Shown: positions 52,391 through 60,700 of the stretch, one piece after another
How the letters are laid out: each line of letters starts with the position of its first letter
Position numbering within the stretch: position 1 is the first letter of the stretch
Position numbers and translations under genes: made by a program
Origin: Xanthobacter oligotrophicus
Lineage (GTDB): Bacteria > Pseudomonadota > Alphaproteobacteria > Rhizobiales > Xanthobacteraceae
Reading direction: 5' to 3'
Length of the DNA stretch: 64,000 bases
Assembly (NCBI RefSeq): GCF_008364685.1
Contig: NZ_VTTL01000004.1
Location: 186,001-250,000, forward strand
The notes under the pieces: generated by a model
Told to the model about the DNA's origin: nothing
Databases searched by the model: none
Seen by the model: the letters and a program-made list of their open reading frames with translations, nothing else

Positions 52391-52788
52391 CGGGTGCTCC
52401 ACTGCCGGAGAGGCCACCTTATCACCGCATGACTGTGACACCACTGCAAGGTTTCCCGGTGCCGCTCCAGCCGGTCTCGCGGGGCTGCGGCGCGGCTGGG
52501 GTTCCTGTTCGCAAGGCTGGCCCGGCGGGCTGCACAGCCGAGAGGTAAACATCGCACGTGTTCGGCAGCGCTTGGCATGTGGACAAATGCGGAAATGGCC
52601 ATATGGAAAATATTATTGCTATTTCCAGCATTTGGGAGCATAGCTGATGCGTCGATGGAAAGCCGGAAAACTTGGCTATAGGCGGGATTGATTTCTGCTC
52701 TAAACCAATATCTCTCGCCAGAAAATGCGATTTCGACGGCCGGGCAAGGCTCGGCAAGCTACAACTCAAAAATTTGAAAGGGTTTCCC
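52391..52788. other. 398-bp gap and long cold-shock-gene leader
   Basis: This gap between two divergent genes contains no credible coding frame. The half nearer the cold-shock gene is AT-richer, with stretches such as TTATTGCTATTTCC and CAAAAATTTGAAAGGG. The latter supplies the ribosome-binding site. A long structured 5' leader is usual for cold-shock genes; no single promoter is clear enough to mark. Confidence 0.45.
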
Positions 52789-53001
52789 ATGGCTGAGGGA
52801 ACCGTAAAGTGGTTCAACGCCCAGAAGGGCTTTGGCTTCATCACCCCCGATTCCGGCGGCAGCGATGCCTTCGTGCATATCAGCGCGGTTGAGCGCGCAG
52901 GTATGTCCGATCTGCGCGAAGGCCAGAAGGTGGCCTTCGAGCTCGTCACTGATCGCAAGAGCGGCAAGCTGTCGGCCGACCAGCTCAAGGATCTGAGCTG
53001 A
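52789..53001 (+). CDS. cspA: cold-shock protein, CspA family
   Basis: This 70-residue single OB-fold protein binds single-stranded nucleic acid as an RNA chaperone. RNP1 KGFGFITPD and RNP2 DAFVHIS are both intact, following [22 protein letters not shown] precedes the ATG, after a long, AT-rich leader. A GC-rich stem-loop follows the stop. Several csp genes per genome are normal in this group, so temperature dependence cannot be read from sequence. Confidence 0.97.
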   Translation: MAEGTVKWFNAQKGFGFITPDSGGSDAFVHISAVERAGMSDLREGQKVAFELVTDRKSGKLSADQLKDLS

Positions 53002-53008
53002 TCTTTCC

Positions 53009-53042
53009 GGCCGGCGTCCCGGTCAATCGGGCATCGCCGGCC
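53009..53042 (+). terminator. stem-loop after cspA, probable terminator
   Basis: GGCCGGCG (53009-53016) pairs with CGCCGGCC (53035-53042), with an inner CCCG/CGGG pairing, 7 bp after the stop. Only a weak T-containing tail (TTC) follows, so it may act as terminator or as 3' protection. Confidence 0.6.
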
Positions 53043-53113
53043 TTCGCATCGCTTCCACGTGGCTGACCGCGGATGTACCGGCAGCTGTCGTGAGAGATGC
53101 GTAAACCATTCTT

Positions 53114-53138
53114 CTGCAAGGCGCCCGGCGCCTTGCAG
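53114..53138. other. perfect 11-bp hairpin
   Basis: CTGCAAGGCGC (53114-53124) and GCGCCTTGCAG (53128-53138) form a perfect 11-bp stem with a 3-base CCG loop. It is 120 bp before the small basic protein gene and immediately before the 16-bp tandem repeats. Confidence 0.7.
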
Positions 53139-53147
53139 CCTGCGTGC

Positions 53148-53211
53148 CCCACGGCTTGCGCGCCCCAGTGGTCGGCTGTCCCAGTAGTCGAGCACCCCAG
53201 AGGTCGCGGGC
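53148..53211. repeat. four tandem 16-bp units (CCCAGtrGTCG)
   Basis: Units begin at 53148, 53164, 53180 and 53196. The last three share CCCAG(T/A)(G/A)GTCG; the first is degenerate (CCCACGGCTTG). The array ends 46 bp before the start of the 42-residue protein gene, in a position suited to multimer binding or RNA structure. Confidence 0.65.
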
Positions 53212-53257
53212 ATCGTCGGCACACGCGAGCACACAATTCCAGGCGCAGGAGACGGCA

Positions 53258-53386
53258 ATGGCCAAAGGACAATTGCGCGGGAATCGCGAAACCAAGAAGC
53301 CGAAGAAGCAAAAAGAACCTGTGGCAGCTCCTTCATTCATCAAGGGTACGCCCGTATCAATCGGGCCTCCGAAGAAGAAGAGCTGA
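53258..53386 (+). CDS. small lysine-rich protein, 42 residues
   Basis: This short basic protein starts MAKGQLRGNRETKKPKKQKEP and ends GPPKKKS, with a hydrophobic centre (VAAPSFIKGTPVSIG). CAGGAGACGGCA is a good ribosome-binding site, and the next gene starts 9 bp after its stop, so it is real and co-transcribed. Similar short proteins with a KGQxRGNREAKKPK start occur in many proteobacteria without a known role; nucleic-acid binding is a guess from charge. Confidence 0.8.
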   Translation: MAKGQLRGNRETKKPKKQKEPVAAPSFIKGTPVSIGPPKKKS

Positions 53387-53395
53387 GGTGTCGTC

Positions 53396-53698
53396 ATGAA
53401 CGTTCGCACCCATGAAACCATGGTCACGTTCGAGCACCCTTTCCGGATCAGCGGCACCGAGGGCGTGCTCCCGCCTGGAACCTATCGCGTGGTGATCGAC
53501 GAGGAGCAGATCCTCGGCCTCTCCTTCATCGCCTACCGGCGCGTGGCGACCCTGTTGCACACGCCGGCCGTCGCAGCGCCACAGGGCCGGAGCGAAAGCC
53601 TCGCCATCGACGCTGCCGACCTGGAGGCCGCCCTGTTGAAGGACCGGCAGCAATCGGCGGAGAGCCGCGCGGGTCCCTCTTCCGTGGCGGCCGCTTAG
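53396..53698 (+). CDS. hypothetical protein, 100 residues
   Basis: This cytoplasmic protein starts NVRTHETMVTFEHPFRISGTEGVLPPGTYRVVIDEEQILGLSFIAYRRVATLLHTP. Short proteins with this PGxYRVxxDEE..G.sF.aYrR pattern are common next to DUF1488 genes in Hyphomicrobiales. The C-terminal 40 residues are low-complexity and alanine/serine-rich. It follows the 42-residue gene by 9 bp and precedes the DUF1488 gene by 28 bp. Function unknown. Confidence 0.78.
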   Translation: MNVRTHETMVTFEHPFRISGTEGVLPPGTYRVVIDEEQILGLSFIAYRRVATLLHTPAVAAPQGRSESLAIDAADLEAALLKDRQQSAESRAGPSSVAAA

Positions 53699-53726
53699 AC
53701 GGCCGAGCCCATAAAGGGGAATTCCA

Positions 53727-53990
53727 ATGTCGCTCCAGTTTCCCAACACCAGCCGCAGCTACAACGCATCCAAGCGCTGCGTCACCTTCTGGGGATATGA
53801 TTCCACCTTCGAGATCTCGTTCCATGTGGATGCGGATGTGCTGCAGCGGTTCAACCCCCGGGCGGGACAGGACGAGGAGGCATCGCTCCAGGTCTTCGAC
53901 GTGAATCGGTCGCGGATCGAAAGTGTCGCCAGCGGCATCTATGCGCGGCGCAAGCAGAACTTCAACCGTCTCTCCACGGCTGATTTCTAG
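53727..53990 (+). CDS. DUF1488-like protein
   Basis: The 87-residue protein has FPNTSRSYNASKRCVTFWGYDSTFEISFHVDADVL and ends in a helix with IESVASGIYARRKQNFNRLSTADF. This matches the small DUF1488 group (a short beta sheet then a helix with an aromatic/arginine-rich end). No known activity. AAGGGGAATTCCA precedes the ATG. Last gene of the three small plus-strand genes. Confidence 0.82.
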   Translation: MSLQFPNTSRSYNASKRCVTFWGYDSTFEISFHVDADVLQRFNPRAGQDEEASLQVFDVNRSRIESVASGIYARRKQNFNRLSTADF

Positions 53991-54064
53991 ACTATTCTGG
54001 GCGTGCCAAGTCGGCCTCGCGCGAGGAGAGAGTGCCAGAACGGCGTTCCTTGTGAATACTTACC

Positions 54065-54094
54065 CGTCATGCCCGGACGAGCCCGGCCATGACG
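54065..54094. repeat. CGTCATG...CATGACG intergenic hairpin repeat
   Basis: CGTCATG (54065-54071) pairs with CATGACG (54088-54094), with an inner CCGG/CCGG stem. Hairpins with this CGTCATGcCCGG pattern are dispersed between genes in many alphaproteobacteria. It lies in the 301-bp gap after the DUF1488 gene, where nothing else is evident. Confidence 0.65.
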
Positions 54095-54291
54095 ATCCAG
54101 GCCGGACAGGCGCCCAGACAGGCGCTTGGCATCTGGCCATCGTCCGCCATGTGCCGTCCTGATCAAAGGGGCGCCGGAGGCCGGCGACATTCTTGAAGCG
54201 ACGACATTTGGACCTGCCGCAGGGACCTGTCGCCAGATGGCATTCGACAGGTGCGCGCCGTGCGCCTCGGCCCGACGACAGAGAGGTCTAG

Positions 54292-54513
54292 ATGAACAAA
54301 GGCCTCAACATCATCTTTCAGGCGCTCGACGCCGATCATGTCCTCGCCCGGATCGTCTGGCGTGAGCAGGATTCCGGCGGGGGTTCGCTTACCATTGAAA
54401 TTCCCGTGCGCAGCGCCGCGGCGGCCCCGAAGAGCAACGCCGAGCTTCAGGCGGACGCGCGCGCCCTCGCGGTGCGCTTCGCCCGCGCCTTCGCCGATAC
54501 CATCGAGGGATGA
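54292..54513 (+). CDS. hypothetical protein, 73 residues
   Basis: This short protein starts MNKGLNIIFQALDADHVLARIVWREQDSGGGSLTIEIPVRS and ends with a helix (NAELQADARALAVRFARAFADTIEG). AGAGAGGTCTAG precedes the ATG. No recognised family, signal or membrane segment. It stands alone between two gaps of 235-301 bp, so it is probably monocistronic. Confidence 0.65.
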   Translation: MNKGLNIIFQALDADHVLARIVWREQDSGGGSLTIEIPVRSAAAAPKSNAELQADARALAVRFARAFADTIEG

Positions 54514-54564
54514 GGCGAAGGGGAGCATGATCCAGGCGCCGCGACCGGTCTGCTCCGCACTTTG

Positions 54565-54587
54565 TGGTATTGAAAATGGTAATACCA
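54565..54587. promoter_or_regulatory. TGGTAATACCA palindrome upstream of ndvB
   Basis: TGGT-AAT-ACCA (54577-54587) is a perfect palindrome of the TGGTnnnACCA type bound by FadR-like GntR regulators. Its right half also pairs with TGGTATT at 54565-54571. It is about 160 bp before the ndvB start in the 235-bp gap, which is otherwise AT-rich near 54560-54720. Confidence 0.45.
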
Positions 54588-54748
54588 GTTTTGCGCGATG
54601 AATGCGTGTAATTACGAATTGATTTCCGGATGTTCTGTTCCGATTACGTCATCTGGAGTGGTTCGTATGGCTGATGTCTTTATGAAAAGAAGCCGCTTCC
54701 CGGTCTGAGCGTATTTCGATTCGATCAGATGGGGTTCCATGGCCCACC

Positions 54749-57700
54749 GTGCGCCGAAAGCGCGGCAGAAAGGTCCATTTGCTCTCGCTTCTCCACGCCG
54801 CCATCGGGCGCGCGCCTTCGTCTTCCGCCTGGAATGACGGCCAACCGGTCCGCGAAGAACTGTTCAGTGCGGAACGTCTGGAAGAACACGCCCGCAGCCT
54901 GGCTGCGGCCCAGCCCGTGGAGCCCCGGCTGGCCCGGGGTCACACCCTGTCGGCCCGTCTTGCGGACAACGGCGCCGTATTGCTGGACGCCTACCGCGCC
55001 ATCGCGGCCGCCCTCGCCGAGGGCGGTGCCATCACCCCTTCGGCGGAATGGCTGATCGACAATTACCACCTGGTGGAAAAGCAGATCCGTGAGATCCGCT
55101 CCGATCTGCCGCCGGGCTATTATCGCCAGCTGCCGAAGCTCGCTGCGGGGCCGTTCGCGGGCTATCCGCGGGTATTCGGCGTGGCGTGGGCGTTCGTGGC
55201 CCACACCGACAGCCGCTTCGACCCGGAGATGCTGGCGCGTTACCTGAACGCCTATCAGGAGGTGCAGCCGCTCACCATCGGCGAGCTGTGGGCGGTTTCC
55301 ATCACCTTGCGCATCGTCCTGATCGAGAACCTGCGGCGCATGGCCGAGCGGATCGTGGACGATCGCGTGGCCCGGCGCGAGGCCGATACTTTGGCCGACC
55401 GCCTGCTGGGGCTGAGCGGGCGGCCGCCCGAGCCGGTTGCGTCCGTGCTCGCCGCCCACGAGCAGGGGCCGCTGGCGGATGCGCTCGCGGTGCAATTGGT
55501 GCACCGGCTGCGCGATCAGGACCCGAGGATCACACCTGCCCTTACCTGGCTGGACCAGCGTCTCGCGGCGCAGGGCATGACTGCCGATGCGGTGGTGCGC
55601 GACGTGCACCGCAGCCAGGGTGCCGCCAACCTGACGGTGCGCAACATCATCACCAGCCTGCGCCTGATCTCCGATCTGGACTGGAAGGAGATGTTCGAGC
55701 GCACCAGTCTGGTGGACCGCGTGCTCACCGCCGGCAGCGCCTTCTCGGCGATGGATTTTTCGACCCGCAATCTCTACCGCAATGCCATTGAGCAACTGGC
55801 GCGGAGCGCGCCGCGCACCGAGCTTCAGATCGCGCAGGCCGCGCTGGCTGCGACCGTGCGTGTCCGTGCCCCCCGCGACGCCGATGCGATCCGGCGCGAA
55901 AGCGATCCCGGCTACCACCTGATCGGAGGGGGCCGCCGCGCGTTCGAGCAGGAGATCGGTTTCCGCCTGCCGCTTCATGATGTGTCCACGCGATTGAACC
56001 GGGCCTTCGGCATCGGCGGCTATGTGGGCGCCATCGCAATGGCCGCCGCTGCGCTGCTCGTCTTGCCGTTGCTGGCGATGGGTTCCGCCGGGTTCACCGG
56101 GCCAGCGCTCGGTGTTCTGGCGTTGCTCGGGGCCATTCCGGCGCTTGATGCGGCGGTGGCGCTGGTCAACCGCGCCATGAGCTTCGGCTTCGGGGCGACC
56201 GCTCTGCCGGCGCTGGAACTGCGCGATGGTGTGCCCTCCCATCTGCGCACGCTTGTGGCGGTACCGACGCTGCTGGCGCACGCGGATTCCATCGAGGAAA
56301 ATATCGAGCGGCTGGAGATCCACCATCTGGCCAGCCCCGAAGGCGACCTGCATTTCGCCCTCCTGTCCGACTGGACCGACGCCGACGCGGAGCATGCGGA
56401 CGGCGATACTGCCCTGGTCGCCACGGCGGCGGCGGGGATCGCGCGCCTCAATGCGCGCTACGGACCGGGGCCCGGCGGCACCCGCTTCCTGCTGCTTCAT
56501 CGGCGGCGGGTGTGGAACGCGGGGGAGGGGCGCTGGATCGGCTGGGAACGCAAGCGCGGCAAGCTGCACGAGCTAAACCGCCTGCTGCGTGGCGCCGCCG
56601 ACACGACGTTTCTCGCCATCGACGGGGTTGCCCCGAACGTGCCGGAAAATGTGCGCTATGTGGTGACGCTGGATGCCGACACGCGGCTGCCGCGGGACAC
56701 GGTGCGCCGTCTCATCGGCAAGATGGCCCATCCCCTCAACCAGCCGCGTTTCGACGCGGCGTCCGGGCGGGTGGTGGAAGGCTACGGCATCCTCCAGCCG
56801 CGGGTGACACCGTCGCTGCCGGTGGGCGTGGAGGGGTCGCTGTTCCAGCGCACCTTCTCCAGCATGAGCGGTATCGACGCCTATGGCTCAGCCGTGTCCG
56901 ATGTCTACCAGGACCTCACCGGCGAAGGCTCCTACGCCGGCAAGGGCATCTATGACGTGGATGTCTTCGAGGCCTCGCTGGCCGAGCGGGTCCCCGACTC
57001 GACCCTGCTCAGCCACGATCTGTTCGAGGGGGTGTTCGCGCGCGCGGGCCTTGCCTCCGACGTGGAGGTGGTGGAGGAATTCCCCGCCCGCTATGACGTG
57101 AGCGCGCTGCGACGCCATCGCTGGGCGCGCGGCGACTGGCAGCTTCTGCCCTGGATCGTCGGCTTCGGCCCCCAGCCGGCCCATGTGGCCCACGGCTTCG
57201 GCGACATCCCGGCCATGGGGCGCTGGAAAATGCTGGACAATCTGCGCCGCTCCCTGTCGGCGCCCCTCGTGGTCGCGGGCCTGATCGCGGGCTTCACCCT
57301 GCCCTGGACCGCCGCGCTGATTTGGACCTCCTTCCTGCTCCTCACCCTCGCGCTGCCCAACCTCATCCCGGTCTTCGCCGCCGTCGTGCCCAGCCAGCGC
57401 GGGATTGCCATGGTGAGCCACCTGCGGGCGCTCCTCGGCGATCTGCGGCTGGCGCTGCTCCAGTCGGCACTCACGGTGGTGTTCCTGGCCCATGAGGCTT
57501 GGCTTATGGGCGATGCCATCGTGCGCACCCTGTGGCGGCTCGCGGTCTCCCGTCGGCACCTGCTGGAATGGGTCCCCGCCGCCCAGGCCGCCTCGGCCCG
57601 GCGCCTCGACCTTGTGGCCTATTGCCGGCGGATGGCCGGCGCCTTCGTTATTGCCGCCGCCGCGCTGGTCGTTGCCGTGGTTGCGGGGCAAGGCGCCTGG

Positions 57701-60700
57701 CCACTGGCGTTCGCGTTCGCGGCGGTGTGGTTCGCCTCGCCCGTAGTGGCGCGCTTCGTCAGCCGCTCGCCCCAGCCGGCCGACCTGTTGCAGATGTCGG
57801 ACGCCGATGCCCGCACGCTGCGGCTGACGGCCCGCCGCACCTGGCGGTTTTTCGAGACCTTCGTCACAGCGGCGGACAACATGCTGCCGCCGGACAATTT
57901 CCAGGAAGACCCGGCGTCCGCGCTGGCGCGCCGCACCTCGCCCACCAATATCGGGCTCTATCTGCTGTCGGTGGCCAGCGCCCGCGACTTCGGGTGGGTT
58001 GGAACCCACGCCGCCATGGAGCGGCTGGAGGCCACCCTTGCCACCATGGGCCGCCTCGCGCAGTTCCGCGGCCATTTCTACAATTGGTACGACACGTCAG
58101 ACCTGCGGCCGCTCGACCCCAGATACGTCTCCACTGTGGACAGCGGCAATCTGGCCGGGCACCTCGTCGCCCTCGCCAATGCGCTGCGCGAGTGGCGAAC
58201 CGGCGTGCAGCCCCCCGCGCAGCGCCTTGCCGGCATCGCCGACGCGCTGGACCTTACCCGCACCGAGGCGGCCCGCCTGCAGGACGGCCGGCGCACCCAG
58301 ACGGTGACGCTGCCCCAGCTGGACCATGCCCTTGCCGCCCTCATCGCCGAGGCGCAGCGACCCATGTCACCGGAAGAGGAGCTGTCCCACCGGCTGGAGC
58401 AACTCGCCACGGCGGCGGACACCATGTTCGACATCGCCTCTGCGCTCGCCACCGAGCGCGGGGATACGGCTGGCGCCGACATGCTGTTCTGGGCGCAGGC
58501 GAGCCTTGAAGCCGTCGCCACTCATCGCCGCGATCTCGTATCGGACGACACCGCCGACGCCGCCTTGCGGGTCCGCGTCCTGGCACTGGAGGACACCGCC
58601 CGTGCCATGGCGCTGGCCATGGAGTTCGGCTTCCTCATGGACGGCGACCGCAACCTCCTGTCCATCGGCTACCTGGTGCCGGAGGGCACGCTCGATCCCA
58701 GCTGCTACGATCTTCTGGCGTCCGAGGCCCGGCTCGCCAGCTTCTTCGCCATTGCCAAGGGCGACGTGCCAGCCCGCCACTGGTTCCGCCTCGGCCGCTC
58801 GGTGACGCCGGTGGCGCACGGCGCCGCGCTGATCTCCTGGTCCGGCTCCATGTTCGAATACCTGATGCCGTCGCTGATCATGCGCGCACCGGGCGGCAGC
58901 CTGCTGGACCAGACCAACCGCCTGGTGGTACGCCGGCAGATGGATTATGGCGCGAGCCGGCGGGTGCCCTGGGGCATCTCCGAATCCGCCTACAACGCCC
59001 GCAATCTTGAACTGACCTACCAGTATTCCAACTTCGGCATTCCGGACCTGGGGCTGAAGCGCGGCCTCGGCGACAGCCTGGTGATCGCCCCCTATGCCAC
59101 GGCGCTGGCCGCCATGGCGGAGCCCGCCGCCGCCTGTGCCAATCTCGCTCGTCTGGCGGCCTCCGGCGCCTCCGGCCGCTACGGCTTCTACGAGGCTCTC
59201 GACTATACGGCGAGCCGGGTCCCGGCGGATGAGAGCTTCGTGATCGTGCGGGCGTTCATGGCCCATCATCAGGGCATGACCATCGTCGCCATCGCCGATG
59301 CGCTCATGGGCGGCATCATGCGAGCGCGGTTCCATGCCGAGCCCATGATCCAGGCCAGCGAACTGCTGCTTCAGGAACGTACCCCCCGCGACGTGGCGGT
59401 GGTCCGCCCCTGGTCGGCGCAGGTGCGCGCCGCGGATCGTGTCCTGGATCTTGAACCGGCGGCCACGCGCACCTTCACCTCCGCCCGGCAGGCGACGCCC
59501 GCCACGCACCTGCTCTCCAACGGGCGCTATGCCACCATGCTGACGGCGGCGGGCTCCGGTTTCAGCCGCTGGGGCGATTTCGCCGTCACCCGCTGGCGCG
59601 AGGATGCCACCTGCGACGATTTCGGTTCCTACATCTTCCTGCGGGATGTGCGCAGCGGCGAGGTCTGGTCCGCCGGCCTCCAGCCCAGCGGCGTGGAGCC
59701 GGACGCCTGCCTTGTGACCTTCCACGAGGACCGCGCCGAATTCACCCGTCGCGACGGCACGCTGGAGACCACGCTGGACGTGGTCGTCTCCGCCGAGGAT
59801 GACGCGGAAGTCCGCCGCATCTCGATCATCAATACCGGCAACCGGGTGCGCGAGGTGGAGATCACCTCCTATGCCGAGCTGGCGCTGGCGCCGCAGGCGT
59901 CGGACATGGCCCATCCGGCCTTTTCCAAGCTGTTCGTCGAAACCGAATATCTCGCCGATATCGGCGCCATCCTGGCCACGCGCCGGCGCCGGGCGCCTTC
60001 GGAGCCGGAGATCTGGGCCGCCCACTTCAGCGTGCTCGAAGGCGAGGAGTTGGGCGCCACCGAGATCGAAACTGACCGCGCCCGCTTCCTCGGCCGGGGC
60101 CACGGCGTGCGCGCGCCCATCGCGGTGATCGACGGCGGCCCGCTGTCCCATACGGTGGGCACCGTGCTCGATCCGGTGTTCGCCCTGCGCCGACGGGTGC
60201 GGATCGAACCCGGTGCGGTGGCGCGCATCGCGTTTTGGACCATGGCGGCGTCCAGCCGCGCCGCGCTGCTGGACGGCATCGACAGGCATCGCGATGTCAC
60301 CGCCTATGGCCGGGCGGCGACGCTGGCCTGGACCCAGGCCCAAGTGGAACTCTATCACTTGGGAATTACGGCGGGTGCCGCCGCCGTGTACCAGCGGCTC
60401 GCCGGCTACGCCATCTATAACGCGCCGACGCTGCGCCCCGCCTCGGACACGATCCTGCGCGGCGGCGGCCCGCAGTCCGGCCTGTGGGGGCAGAGCATTT
60501 CCGGCGACCTGCCCATCGTGCTGCTGCGCATCTCCGATATGGACAATCTGGATGTCGCCCACGAATTGCTGAAGGCGCAGGACTATTGGCGCATGAAGCA
60601 ACTGGCGGTGGATCTCGTCATCCTCAACGAGCGCCGCTCCTCCTATGTGCAGGACCTCCAGACCGCCCTCGAAACGCTGGTCCGCACCAGCCAGTCGCGG

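Noticed and set aside
53148-53211. CRISPR-like array
   Set aside because: The period is 16 bp with no unique spacers between repeats; it is a short tandem repeat.
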